From positions 1 through 24,834 of the forward strand of contig MLAK01001247.1 of NCBI GenBank assembly GCA_001839685.1: 24,834 nt of DNA. Direction: 5' to 3'. The stretch is from Tritrichomonas foetus (Eukaryota > Parabasalia > Tritrichomonadida > Tritrichomonadidae). Below, one piece after another: positions 10,201-19,583 of the stretch; position 1 is the first letter of the stretch; every line of letters begins with the position of its first letter. The notes beneath the pieces are model-generated. The model had not been told where the DNA came from. It saw only the letters and a program-made list of their open reading frames with translations, and did no database searches. The position numbers were made by a program, and so were the translations under genes.

Positions 10201-12025
10201 AGTTACAAATACATTAAGAGATTCTGCCCCCCATTTAGATTATGTATTAGGATCAATTGGGTATGGGTTTTCCATTTTTGGGTCTCTTAATAATATTATT
10301 GGTACAACGAATGGGCACGGAATTGCGCCAGATTATGATGTTCCTTTATATTCTGATAATTATTATAAATGGATTAAGGAATTAATTGATAGAGGAAGAT
10401 CACGAGCTGATCAATATATATCTTATTATCAATATGCAAGATATGGAAAATATATAGAGCAAAATAACAAGAGTAATAGTGTCTTAAATGATGCAATTTA
10501 TGAAGCTCCATACTCCAAATTCCAATTTCACTTAGAGCATGCTGACATGAATAATGAATGTTCTAATGAGATCTTATATCCAAGCGTTCTCAAAGATAAC
10601 TATCGATGTTTGAATATAGAATTCCAAATTAATCTCGTTGAACCTTTAATGGAATTATTCTTTACTCCTTTATATGAAAATAAAACGTCACATATTGATC
10701 CACAAAGTGAATTGTTTGATGAATTTTGGTATTTAGTCACAATATCATTATATGACAATTTATTCTACCCAATGTTTGATGATATTGTTCCAACAATGAG
10801 ATCTTTACTTGTTGATGCCGTATCTTCTCCGCGTGGATCTATTGTTTGTGTTCTTTTATTAATTTTTGTGTTTGTTATCATTATATTTAATCTTATTTAT
10901 AATTCACATCAACAAATGAAGTTTGCCTTATCACTGTTATTACATTGTCCACCATCTGCGGTTCTGCAATCTCCAAAAATTGTAAATTTACTTGCAGGTG
11001 ACTTTTCAAGTATTACAAGAGATACAACAAATCGAAGTTTCGATTTCTTTAATTCTATTGTTCATTCTTTACCTGATTCAATTATCATCACCAATCCAGA
11101 AGGTGTGATTGAAAGAGTAAATAAAGCTACACCAAGAATATTTGGTGAAAAATCATCACTTGACCAAGAAAACTCTAATATTCTCGATTTCTTCACGACA
11201 GAAAACTTTTCTGAGGAAATACAAAATATTTTCAAGCAAGAAAAGGTAGATGTTGAATACCTTCAAGAAGGTAAAAAGAAATATTTTGAGATTACTCGAA
11301 GAGATTTTGGAAGAAATACAGTTTATGAAACTCGTGATAAAACTCAAGCTGTCCTTTATAACACTTTAATATCAGAAGAAAGGGCTAAAAGTGATCATCT
11401 TCTTTCGTCAATTCTTCCACCAAATTTGGTCAAAAGAGTCGCAGCTGGTGAGAAAAATATTAGTTTTGCTGTTCAAAGTGCAACAATTTTGTTCTTAGAT
11501 ATTGTTGAATTCACACCATGGTGTGCTTCTTTAACTGCTGCAGTTGTAATGCAAACCTTAAATAGACTATTTCGAATGTTTGATTCGAAATTACTTTGTC
11601 ATGAAACACTGACAAAAGTAAAATGTATTGGTGACTGCTACATGGCAGCTGGTGGAATATTTGTCGAAATTAATGATCCAGCGACACATGCAAAAGAAGT
11701 TTGTGAATTTGGATTGGAAACTATTCAAGCGGTTAACGAAAATAATAAGGATCATAATATGTCACTTCGAATTCGAGTTGGTATAAACACTGGTGGCCCA
11801 CTTGTTGTTGGTGTTTTGGGTACAGAGAAACCAACATTTGAAATTTTAGGACCTGTTATTAATATGGCCCAACAGATGGAGCATCATGGTGTTCCAATGA
11901 AAGTTCACATCTCCAGATCAGTTTATGAGTTCATTTATGGTGGTTCTTTCAATGTGAAAGAACGTGGAGAAATTTCAATTAAAAATGGAAATGTTGTTAC
12001 TTATTTAATCGAATCAAGTCAATAA
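7246..12025 (+). CDS. Multipass PAS-adenylyl/guanylyl cyclase, 1592 aa, frameshifted at a T10 run
   Basis: Synthesises a cyclic nucleotide, probably cAMP, at a membrane. The start ATG is at 7246. The first frame stops at 7960-7962, but from about 7922-7931 (ten T) the next frame continues without interruption to the TAA at 12023-12025. One T fewer gives a single protein. The N-terminal part has about nine membrane segments (to about residue 340), then a soluble region. Further segments lie near 651-680, 859-885, 958-984 and 1195-1220. They bracket two probable extracytoplasmic regions. A PAS-like domain (about 1263-1365, IVHSLPDSIIITNPEG) precedes one class III catalytic domain (about 1385-1590). 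Metal ligands are D1418 (FLDIVEFT) and D1463 (KCIGDCYMA). K1459 is the adenine-type selector, E1532 takes the place of the partner Asp, and N1539 is present. The transition-state Arg position is Gln1543. A single catalytic domain implies homodimerisation. Large families of such cyclases are typical of trichomonads. The break may be sequencing error or real pseudogenisation. Confidence 0.9.
7922..7931 (+). other. T10 homopolymer with frameshift in the cyclase gene
   Basis: The frame upstream ends FLCQVAWYIFFF and is then lost. Downstream, the coding frame resumes seamlessly (SRISIISLLFRP) in the +1 phase. Removing one T from the run restores a continuous multipass protein. Both flanking frames are well conserved in character, which points to an error or a recent mutation at this run. 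Confidence 0.8.
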
Positions 12026-12336
12026 TTTCTCAATCAGAATATAATGTAGTTATTGAAATAAATAATTAGTGTAAAAATATTTTTTATTGCTTTACAACTT
12101 CTATTTTTACTTTTATTTTAATTATTATGATTTTTTCTTATTCAAACGAAATAAACACAATATCTCAAGTATCCTAATATTGTTTTTAATATGCTCATAA
12201 TTGTCAATACATGGAATGATAATTTTATACATAAATTTTGATAACAAAAACAAAATTAAAATTTCGATAGAATATTTTTAATCCTAGAAACAACAAAGAG
12301 ATAAAAACAACAAAAGCAAAAAAGCTATTTGATCTG
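12026..12336. other. Convergent 3' spacer
   Basis: About 310 bp between the cyclase stop and the Rab stop. It is AT-rich and contains only the 3' flanks of the two convergent genes. Several TAAA tetramers could serve as trichomonad-type polyadenylation signals, but they are unavoidable in such DNA and I do not call one. Confidence 0.5.
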
Positions 12337-12993
12337 TCAACAATTGCAGATTTCTCTTCTCATTACATGAGAATCACTTCCTGATAATGATACTGAGTCT
12401 TGATAAGATCCATATGAATAATCATTAGAGTCTGATGATGATCTTCCACGATTGAGTTTGGAATATTTATCAGTTTCAAAAGATTCAATCATTAAATCAG
12501 CAAGTTCATTAATGTGAAATCCACTTTTTGCTGATACTTCAATAAACTTGCATTTGCAACTTTCTGCCAGTTCTTTAATATCGTCAACTTCAACCATTTT
12601 TTCGTCCTCTTTATCACACTTATTTGCAACAACAATGATTTTGCAGTTAACTCCAGAATATTCTTCAACATCAGCAATCCAGTTCAAAATGGAGTCATAA
12701 CTTTCAGACGATGTGATATCACAAACAACAACCGCAAGTTTAGCATCTCGAAAATAGATTTTAATCAAGGATTTATACGTTTCCTGTCCTGCAGTATCCC
12801 AAATGTTGAACTGGAAATTTGGGTTATTTCTTAATGGAACTGCTGAAAAGGCAACAGGCATGGTTGGCTGAGTATTTATATCGTTTTCAATATTCTTTAG
12901 TTTTGAGATAATTGATGTTTTTCCGACAGATGCATTTCCGCAGAAAATTACCTTCGGAAGAATGTTTCTTTTCTTTTCTTCTAATGTAATCAT
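12337..12993 (-). CDS. Rab-family small GTPase, 218 aa
   Basis: Membrane-traffic GTPase switch. The ATG is at 12993. All G motifs are present: P-loop G19-N-A-S-V-G-K-T26, switch I with T44 (TQPTMPVAF), G3 WDTAGQE (65-71), G4 NKCD (124-127) and G5 SAK (154-156). The catalytic glutamine Q70 is present, so the protein should be able to hydrolyse GTP. The tail after about residue 178 is Ser/Asp/Tyr-rich. The protein ends EICNC, so C216 and C218 form a CXC geranylgeranylation signal for membrane attachment. The length is normal for a Rab. Switch I lacks the usual aromatic/Ile pattern of Rab1/Rab5-type proteins, so I cannot assign a subfamily; it is probably one of the divergent RabX types expanded in trichomonads. 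It is convergent with the cyclase gene and 310 bp from it. Confidence 0.93.
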   Translation of the reverse strand: MITLEEKKRNILPKVIFCGNASVGKTSIISKLKNIENDINTQPTMPVAFSAVPLRNNPNFQFNIWDTAGQETYKSLIKIYFRDAKLAVVVCDITSSESYDSILNWIADVEEYSGVNCKIIVVANKCDKEDEKMVEVDDIKELAESCKCKFIEVSAKSGFHINELADLMIESFETDKYSKLNRGRSSSDSNDYSYGSYQDSVSLSGSDSHVMRREICNC

Positions 12994-13381
12994 CTAAATT
13001 GTATGTTTATGAATTATATAGTTAAATTAGTAAAAACAAAAATTGAAAAGAAAAAAATGAAGTGAATGTGTGTGAATGAATTTTGAATTAAGGAAAAATT
13101 TTTATTAAAGTTTATCAATTAGTCTGATGGCAAAATAACTTTTTGAGATACTGAGGCAATGACATAAAAATTGATCAAACAAAATTCTATGAGATTCTCA
13201 AAATTAATTGAATAGGTGGATCGTCTGCTTTTCGTTGAGATGATGAACAGAAAAGCGATTTTTGATCGAAAATGCTTTCTCTCGTTTATCGAAAAATATT
13301 TAAGATATCCTTTAAGGAAACTGATTGGCAGAATTTCATAAGAAAAATCAAATATGAAAAATCTCAAAAGTCGAAAAATTT
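12994..13381. other. Intergenic spacer between the Rab gene and the transposon remnant
   Basis: AT-rich. It contains the Rab promoter region; a TTCATAAAC stretch lies about 20 nt before the ATG and only partly matches the trichomonad initiator. A 90-codon minus-strand ATG frame (13391-13119) starts inside the terminal repeat of the element to its right and has biased Phe/Ile/Lys composition. I do not accept it as a gene. Confidence 0.4.
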
Positions 13382-13418
13382 TTAAGGGCATAGTTTAGCA
13401 AGAGATGGTTATATTTAT
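13382..13418 (+). repeat. Left terminal inverted repeat
   Basis: 37 bp, identical to the reverse complement of 14726-14762. It starts TTAAGGGCATAGTTTAGC. The match stops sharply just outside at both ends, as expected for transposon termini. Confidence 0.8.
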
Positions 13419-14349
13419 TTGAGAGAAATAGGTTGTTTATCGATATCTTCGGGGAAAATTTATGAAATCAATTGTTAACTTAGTTNAAAGAATATATAGA
13501 CGTAGTTAATAAAGATGAAATCATAATAATAATTTATTTCGTTTTTATTCCACACTTTTGGATGACATGCTAAGAGGGAATTGAAACTTTTTGTAAGTGT
13601 TCACAATTTACAAAATAATTAACAGAATATTTAGTAAATATAAAATAGAATTATCTTTTTATTTTATCTATAATATTTTATTATATTCTGATATAGCTTT
13701 TTATATTTGATGTATTATATGATATATTGTTTCCAGCATATTATATTGGAGTGAAAAGTGGATTCATTAAAAAAAAAAGAAAATGATTGAAAAAATTGAA
13801 TGTAATTCAAAGAAAAAATTTTTATCATTCATCTGAGTACTTCGAATATAGAAAAGCATTGCGAAAACAAATCAAAAAACCATTAGACATGAAAGCATCT
13901 CTTTATAAACCCAATCCCTACATCTAGAGTTAACCAGTAAATAAAATAATTATATGCTAGTAAAAATTATTAGTTTCCTATTTTTCCCAGTAACAGACAT
14001 TTCAAGTCCTAAATTTTACATATCAAATTATCTTGTGAATTTCAGAAAGATAGATAATGACTATAATAAAAAAAATTGAATGAAAATAAAATATGAATAA
14101 ATTTAATTTGATTGAAATCATTAATATTATTATTTTACATTTCATACAGCTATTAACCAATAATATAATATATCTTATTACAATATTAACACTGTATTAA
14201 TTAGATATCAAAAGATATTTCTAATATAAATTTTCTGATGATAACTTTTTCAGAAAATGATTATTTTTAATTTGTGAGGCCCCAAAAATGGACTGTTTAA
14301 AACATCTTTATTCAATTTATTTTCTGCATATAATAATAAATAAATTTGA

Positions 14350-14594
14350 TTCCCCATTAGAATACAAATACAAATACATAGCAACAATATAAGAATTATT
14401 TATATCTTCCAGTTGGGGATACTTAAACAACCAATTTTAAAAAATTTATTCCGGCATAATCGTCATCTATCAAAAATCGTTAGCAGGCAACTTAAATCAT
14501 TCATAGGGATGTCTACAACTTGACGTCGAGCTTTCTCAGCCACGAAAAAATAATTGATGATGGAATCTTCATTTCTCATGATGATAACATTTAA
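14350..14594 (+). pseudogene. hAT transposase C-terminal dimerisation remnant
   Basis: After a TGA at 14347-14349 the frame is open to a TGA at 14521-14523. It reads through to a TAA at 14551-14553 and, after a one-base slip in an A6 run (14545-14550), continues to a TAA at 14592-14594. The order of motifs is NRHLSKIVSRQLKSFIGMST, stop, RRAFSATKK, slip, IIDDGIFISHDDNI. In intact hAT transposases this region has the pattern Leu-Ser-lys-ile-ala...Leu-x-Ile...Ser-x-x-Ser-Glu-Arg-x-Phe-Ser...Ile-Ile...Leu-Ser-x-Asp-Asn. The resemblance spans about 45 residues in the right order. The stop sits at the expected Ser before Glu-Arg. The assignment is from motif memory only. No upstream catalytic block (RNase H-like or BED finger) was found. 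Confidence 0.5.
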
Positions 14595-14725
14595 CTGATA
14601 TTTCAGATTTATCAGCTATAATAAAACTATAAAATCATATTTAGGACATCGAACAGGTTTTTGGGATTACATTTTTCTATNTAATTGGAATGTTTGACCA
14701 TCCATGGAGAAATTAAGGCCAAAAT

Positions 14726-14762
14726 ATAAATATAACCATCTCTTGCTAAACTATGCCCTTAA
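14726..14762 (-). repeat. Right terminal inverted repeat
   Basis: Exact reverse complement of 13382-13418. It ends CTATGCCCTTAA. Just outside it, AATATAACC (14767-14775) repeats a nonamer found inside the repeat at 14729-14737, which may be chance in AT-rich DNA. Confidence 0.8.
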
Positions 14763-15359
14763 TGAAAATATAACCGCTTTTTATTTGGTCGATCCTTTTC
14801 TAAAATCTTTCAAACAATATTGACTTCATAATTTAAAAATCGCTCCTCTTTTTTACGTAGATTACTTATAATGAACACACTAGAAGTTGTGGTCGTAGCA
14901 GAGATTTATATTAAATAATTGACTTTTGTTAGTTCACCAATAATTCATTGATAACTAGTATTCTAGAAAATAATTGAATCAGAATTTAAGCATCCTCTTT
15001 TTTAGAGAAATCTGTTGAATAAATAAAAAGATAATCGAGTTTTTCTAAAAATCCACTTTTTGAATGATTTCCATTTTCAATTGAACTAATATTTATTTCA
15101 AAATATCTTGATATTTTTATAAATAAAGTTTATTATTGTTGCGGTAATCTTATCTAATACAATTATTTATGCCAATATTAAAATATTCTGAGTTTCATAC
15201 ATTCTAATTGAGATATTCAAACTCGAACAATTAATCAAATTTTGATACAAGAGCAGAAAAACATGATTTAAAAATTCCAGAAAATATTCAATGCAAGAAA
15301 TCCACGAAAAAACAAATTTACTCGTATTATATAAAAAAGTGACCAAACTCCACGCTCGA
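14763..15359. other. Intergenic spacer 3' of the Myb-A gene
   Basis: About 600 bp, AT-rich. An 85-codon minus-strand frame at 15424-15167 overlaps the end of Myb-A in another phase and has no coding character of its own. Nothing else is seen. Confidence 0.5.
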
Positions 15360-16202
15360 TCAAAAGATTCCAAAGTCAAATTGAGAGATGTCCCAGAATT
15401 CTTCAAGTGAAAACAAATCACCATTCAAATTCCATCCCTCGCTCTTCATTTTCGGGTCGCCGAATAACTGCTCGACGAGGTCATTCTGCTTCTCCTTCAT
15501 GGGAGAGGCATTCACTTCATCATGTGAACTGTTATTCGCGTTTTGCCCATGGCCTGTGGCCGATTTCTGAATAAATAATGAATTTCCAGGATTCGCGAAA
15601 TTGGCGGCGGTTTGGTGATTTGAATGGAAAGCGGCATCATTCGGTAATAAAAAACCGCCCGCATTTTGGTCTCCCGAGGCATTTAAAAATGTATTATTGT
15701 ATGCGCGATTGGACATCCCGTTTGATGTGCTTCCTCTTTCAATTGATGTGTTCAGTCTCTCGTTGTGGAAAGTTTCTGTCAATTCCCTGCCAATTCTATT
15801 TCCGGCACCATCGTTCAAAGTGATGTCACTTTTTCCAGCGTCAATCAGGCGACAATCACTTTTTATTGAATTTCCAGCGCTGGCTATTCTCGTGAGTGTT
15901 TTGTATCGATTTCTGAGATCGTATTGAACGCGTCCGGTGAAAAAGGCTTCCATTTTTTTCCATTTCGATCCAATTTCGTTAAATTTGGCAATGAGGAGCT
16001 CATCTTCTTCTTGCGTCCAGTTCGATTTCACGACTCTGTCGCTTAGCGCGTTAAGCCACCTCTCCCGGCACTGTCTGACGTTTCGGTCCTTCATTCTTTC
16101 TGCGATTCGCTTCCAGTTCTTTTCTCCGTAGCGTTTGACAAGCGATCTGAGTCGAGCGTCTTCGGCTTCTGTGAATATTTGACGTACTCTCTTGATGTTC
16201 AT
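15360..16202 (-). CDS. Two-repeat Myb DNA-binding protein (Myb-A), 280 aa
   Basis: Nuclear transcription regulator. The ATG is at 16202. The first Myb repeat is residues 8-53 with aromatic positions F10, W30, W49 (Phe replacing the first Trp). The second repeat is 59-102 with W62, W81 and Tyr100 in the third place. The recognition helices read RNVRQCRERW and RVQYDLRNRY, as in R2R3-type Myb proteins of trichomonads. The remaining 170 residues are Asn/Ser/Gly-rich with an acidic/aromatic tail (SLEEFWDISQFDFGIF) that could be an activation region. TCACATC at 16235-16229 fits the trichomonad initiator TCA(+1)YWYY and would give a 31-nt leader. The gene is visibly richer in G and C than Myb-B and the flanks. 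The target site is unknown; Trichomonas Myb proteins bind TAACGA-like elements. Confidence 0.92.
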   Translation of the reverse strand: MNIKRVRQIFTEAEDARLRSLVKRYGEKNWKRIAERMKDRNVRQCRERWLNALSDRVVKSNWTQEEDELLIAKFNEIGSKWKKMEAFFTGRVQYDLRNRYKTLTRIASAGNSIKSDCRLIDAGKSDITLNDGAGNRIGRELTETFHNERLNTSIERGSTSNGMSNRAYNNTFLNASGDQNAGGFLLPNDAAFHSNHQTAANFANPGNSLFIQKSATGHGQNANNSSHDEVNASPMKEKQNDLVEQLFGDPKMKSEGWNLNGDLFSLEEFWDISQFDFGIF

Positions 16203-16228
16203 TTGAGCAAATAATGTAAATTTATGGT

Positions 16229-16235
16229 GATGTGA
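16229..16235 (-). promoter_or_regulatory. Candidate initiator of Myb-A
   Basis: Read on the minus strand as TCACATC, it matches TCA(+1)YWYY with A(+1) at 16233, 31 nt before the ATG. A short degenerate match; spacing is typical for trichomonad genes. Confidence 0.4.
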
Positions 16236-17098
16236 TAACTAAAACACTCAACTCTTCAGAAATAATTCTGAAAGAAGCCGACTCTTATTCTTTCAAATTT
16301 TTTCTTATTTATCAAAATAACAAAACAAACAGAATTGAAGATATCATTCGGAAATTTTGATACCGAAATTGAATATATCCGTATTTCATCACGAAATTGT
16401 TGTTTCTTAGATTCATTATCATAAGTCTTATTTATAGAGAAACATTTGCTTTTTATTAACATTCAATAAACATGAGTGTAATTGTCTTTACCAAGTTTCA
16501 AAGAAGAAATTTCATTCGAATTTTGAAAGAAATATTGAAACTATTTAAATAGTTTATCCATAAATTGAGAAAAAAAATTTATGGTGAGAGAACGGTTCTC
16601 GGTAAAGAATTGTGAGCCAGAACAAAGTTCAAAGTACAGAAAAAATAATTGTATTGAATTTTTCAATAAGCACTTCTATTTCAATTGTTGTGCTTAACTA
16701 ACTGGGCATTTTCATCAGTTTGAATAATTAGAACATTTATTGATGAAATAAAGGATATATAGAAATTAATATAATTATTCAAATTTTGTAAGAAGAAATA
16801 ATTTGAATATCACTTCAGAAATATGTTCATATGAAACAATGAAGAAATCTTTTTAATGAAATGATCTCTCACAAATATCGTATTGTAAAAGATCTTTTTA
16901 GGTTCAATTTCCTCTTTTATTCGTCCAATAGGCGATATTATTGATATATTTAACTTATAATTTGATAATCATTAATATGTCTTTTTTGAATTCCTCATTC
17001 AAACAATTCGTCTATAGAAAAATTGGGAAAAATAACTTTTAAATAAAAAACGATAGAAATTCACTTAATTTTACAGAAATAAATTGTGAAACACCAAA
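16236..17098. other. AT-rich spacer upstream of Myb-A
   Basis: No gene supported. A 68-codon minus-strand ATG frame (16462-16256) is low-complexity. The segment includes the upstream regulatory region of Myb-A. Confidence 0.5.
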
Positions 17099-17120
17099 AC
17101 CATTTTTCTGAAAAAATGGT
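17099..17120. repeat. Small perfect hairpin
   Basis: ACCATTTTT (17099-17107) pairs with AAAAATGGT (17112-17120) around CTGA. It lies directly in front of the gene fossil at 17117-17267. Confidence 0.5.
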
Positions 17121-17267
17121 GCTTCATATTTGTACTATCGACTTTTTGAATGATATAAAGTAGTTAAAAAGACGATGTATTCAAAAAGTCAGAAGATCGA
17201 GTTAGTACTGAAAAAGATGAGGTAAAGAACTCAGAAAAAGTCGAGGCATAATCATGAGTTTTCATGA
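17117..17267 (+). pseudogene. Gene fossil, copy 1 of an unknown family (YRLFE...KKxRHN)
   Basis: The plus-strand frame reads NGASYLYYRLFE, a TGA, YKVVKK, a divergent Lys-rich stretch, another stop, then KKSRHNHEF. The same order occurs in the pseudogene at 21745-22309 (IYRLFECCKVLKN ... IKKKFRHNV). The DNA is also alike: TATCGACTTTTTGAATG is identical at 17136 and 22094, and the AGAAAAAGT...CGA...CATAAT part recurs 91 versus 55 nt further on. Two in-frame stops make it nonfunctional. No known domain was recognised. Confidence 0.45.
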
Positions 17268-17317
17268 AATAGATACCAAAATGGGAAATATTTTTTTTTT
17301 AGTTTTTAATTTATTTA

Positions 17318-17434
17318 TTAATTTTTTCAATTGGGGAAAAAAATGAGGAAGCTTCAGAGTTTATTGTGAGATCGAATGTGAAATGGAGTGCATATGAAAA
17401 TCACGTGTCATTGATCTTAGGCTGCATTACATGA
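17318..17434 (+). pseudogene. Short coding-like open frame without start
   Basis: A frame different from the preceding fossil reads GEKNEEASEFIVRSNVKWSA and YENHVSLILGCIT and ends at a TGA (17432-17434). Composition is protein-like and less AT-rich than the surroundings, but there is no usable ATG. It may be a further piece of the same decayed gene as 17117-17267, in another phase. Could be chance. Confidence 0.2.
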
Positions 17435-18619
17435 TGAATCATCAACTATACATCTTTACAATGATATTGATATGTTGTCACACAAGGTATTGAATAAAAA
17501 AAAAAATAATTCAAATTTTGTGGAAATTCCAAAGCAACATGATATTTATTAAAAGTGACGACCAATTTAATTGATTCTTATTTGACCAAGATAAAATGCA
17601 TGAATGTTAGTTATCTTTGTCAAGTAATCCTTGAGAAGACAATGAGTGAATATCAAATAAATACTATAAATTGAAAATAGTAAGTTTGAGTCTCATGAAG
17701 CTGAATGAAAAAGTGCTAAAAAATGAAAAAGTCATAAAATGTTGTTTCTATGAATTTACTACTAGTTATTTTATTCCAGACGAAAATTATTAAAAGCTAA
17801 TAAGCTCACATTTCTAAGCCATCAAAGGCAAATTATAGAAGATAAATGATTTTGTTTTTAATATCTTTCAAGAAAAGAGAAACCTTTCCTTTGATTTTGT
17901 TACCAAATTATCCATTGTAATACAAAGATTGTATTACGTAATTATTTCCCTCTATAAAGTTATAACACATTCATGGCGAAAAACAATCGGAACTGTTATT
18001 GCGCTGCGTGTTTTTCTATTAAAAATGTGAAGTTCACACAAAAAATAATCTTATTGAAAAGACAATCAAAAAGAAAGTGTATTGATTTATTTATTTTCGG
18101 AAATTCTCCACTAAATATGTCTAGAAAATGGAAACACTGGATTAAACATCAAGTTTATAGTTTTGAAAAATCACTGTAGCTATTAATAACATTCAAACAT
18201 GACACATGAATAGATCGACAGAAAAGCACTTCTCAAATATCTTGATTTTAACGGCTTTATATCACAATCATATATTTGAATCTTTATGAGAAAATTGTGT
18301 TTTCTAGAAGCAATTGGTTATTTTGTCTCAAATGTGAAATAAAGGGAAATATTTGATTTTCTCTCAATTCATATTTTATTTGTAGAATTTGACAAGATTT
18401 TCATTACAGAAAAGATGCATTTTTTTATTTATATTATAGAGTAGATATTGATTAAAAGCAGAAACATTTTAGCAGTAAAATAATGAATTCAAAAATGTAT
18501 TTGAATTACATTCCTATATCATTACAAAATTCAGATAAATAAAACAAATTGAGACAATAGATAAATGAATGCAAAATGATACAATTTTGAAAAAGACTTG
18601 AAAATTGATTGGATAAAAG
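17435..18619. other. AT-rich spacer upstream of Myb-B
   Basis: No gene supported. The only ATG frame over 60 codons (17973-18179) encodes a Lys/Asn-rich peptide with no recognisable pattern and no initiator. The 3' end holds the promoter of Myb-B. Confidence 0.5.
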
Positions 18620-18632
18620 TCACTTCATTTTA
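18620..18632 (+). promoter_or_regulatory. Initiator (Inr) of Myb-B
   Basis: TCACTTCATTTTA is an excellent match to the trichomonad initiator core TCA(+1)YWYY followed by ATT. A(+1) at 18622 would give a 19-nt 5' leader before the ATG at 18641, the short leader typical of these organisms. Confidence 0.6.
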
Positions 18633-18640
18633 CCAATAAA

Positions 18641-19213
18641 ATGTTTAAAATTATGTATACTAAAACACAAAGAAGGAAGCCTTTTACACATGATGAAGAT
18701 ACAAAGTTAATTGACCTTGTGAAAGAATATGGTGACAAAGAAAACTGGGATGTTATTTCAAAAGAAATGAAGAAAAGAGATCGTCGTCAATGTCGAGATC
18801 GCTGGAGATATTACTTATCACCTGATAACAACATCGATAAATGGACTAGGGAAGAAGATAAACTCTTATTGAAACTTGTTGGTGAAGATGGAAGAAAATG
18901 GGCCACATTTAAACATTGTTTTCCTGGAAGGACAGCTGTAAATGTCAAGAACAGATGGTATCATTTAAATAGACAACAACAACAAATTGAGCAGAAATCA
19001 CATCCTTCCAAGTTTTCTCAGCTAATTAAACATCAAATCGATTTCAAAGATGAAGAAGCAAATATTCCAGCTCATAAAATTGTTTCAACTGACATTAATA
19101 TTGACTTTGCTTTTGATATTGAAGCTTTCGAAGAATATCTGAAAAACTCAGATAATGAACATTCAATTACAATTGAAGCTTTATATCTTTCAGATGAATA
19201 TTTTGAAATATAA
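18641..19213 (+). CDS. Two-repeat Myb DNA-binding protein (Myb-B), 190 aa
   Basis: Nuclear transcription regulator. I chose the ATG at 18641 because it lies 19 nt from a strong initiator; a second ATG at 18653 would remove four residues. The first repeat (about 12-59) has F15, W36, W55. The second (about 65-109) has the full W68, W87, W106 set. The recognition helices are RDRRQCRDRW and RTAVNVKNRW, the classical R2R3 pattern. A short glutamine tract (RQQQQ) follows. The C-terminus is acidic and aromatic (FAFDIEAFEEYLKNSD), which could act in activation. At 190 aa it is close to the small Myb proteins of Trichomonas that control iron-responsive adhesin genes, but orthology cannot be stated. 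It is divergent from Myb-A, 2.4 kb away. Confidence 0.93.
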   Translation: MFKIMYTKTQRRKPFTHDEDTKLIDLVKEYGDKENWDVISKEMKKRDRRQCRDRWRYYLSPDNNIDKWTREEDKLLLKLVGEDGRKWATFKHCFPGRTAVNVKNRWYHLNRQQQQIEQKSHPSKFSQLIKHQIDFKDEEANIPAHKIVSTDINIDFAFDIEAFEEYLKNSDNEHSITIEALYLSDEYFEI

Positions 19214-19562
19214 ATGATGAGAAATCCGACTGTAATTATTTAAATTTGTGAAATATCGTTTCGTTATTCATAACCATCCTTTAGAAGTGGTGTAATTACA
19301 AGTAAAATAAACATGCATTACCATAAACTACAATTATTTTTTCTGTAAATCGAGAAAATGAAATGAGTATTTCAAAAGACATATTTTCATTTGAAATAAA
19401 TACTTTTCGGAGTATCTCAACTTTTTATAATAATTATTAAATATCAATGTTTTTCTGAAACCATAAAAATAACTTAATATTTTTGTGAATAGAAAAATTC
19501 GAATCAACGATGTGTTTCATAGAAATTGTCAAACATAATTTATTTTTTATTTTCAAGGAAAA

Positions 19563-19583
19563 CTTACTCATTAGATGAGTAAG
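19563..19583. repeat. Perfect 9-bp hairpin
   Basis: CTTACTCAT (19563-19571) and ATGAGTAAG (19575-19583) flank a TAG loop. No neighbouring gene needs it, so the role is unknown. Confidence 0.5.

Larger units (their letters stand above)
13382..14762 (+). mobile_element. Degenerate hAT-like DNA transposon flanked by 37-bp inverted repeats
   Basis: Perfect 37-bp inverted repeats lie at 13382-13418 and 14726-14762. Each outer end reads TTAAGGGCATAG. The 1.38-kb interior has no intact gene. In the plus strand an open frame (14350-14520) ends in a region resembling the hAT C-terminal dimerisation domain (see the separate entry), close to the right terminus where a transposase C-terminus would lie. 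The ends can be read as TAAGG, which fits the loose hAT pattern YARNG, but no 8-bp target duplication is visible. The TTAA at both ends could equally be a piggyBac-type target site, though the termini then begin GGG rather than CCC. The interior is much shorter than an autonomous element. Two N bases (13486, 14681) lie inside. Confidence 0.65.

Noticed and set aside
7246..12025. Two separate genes (238 aa and 1379 aa) at the cyclase locus
   Set aside because: The second frame has no ATG at its beginning and membrane segments continue across the T10 run, so one frameshifted gene fits better.
13119..13391. 90-codon minus-strand ATG frame
   Set aside because: Its ATG lies in the transposon terminal repeat; composition is typical of translated AT-rich DNA.
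13374..14770. 8-bp target duplication expected for hAT insertion
   Set aside because: Flanking octamers were compared for boundaries at TTAA, TAAGG and GGGC; none match.
16256..16462. 68-codon minus-strand ATG frame upstream of Myb-A
   Set aside because: Low-complexity Lys/Ile/Phe composition and it would occupy the Myb-A promoter.
17973..18179. 68-codon plus-strand ATG frame (Cys/Lys-rich)
   Set aside because: The cysteines (CYCAAC) suggested a metal site, but there is no repeat of the pattern, no initiator and no balanced composition.
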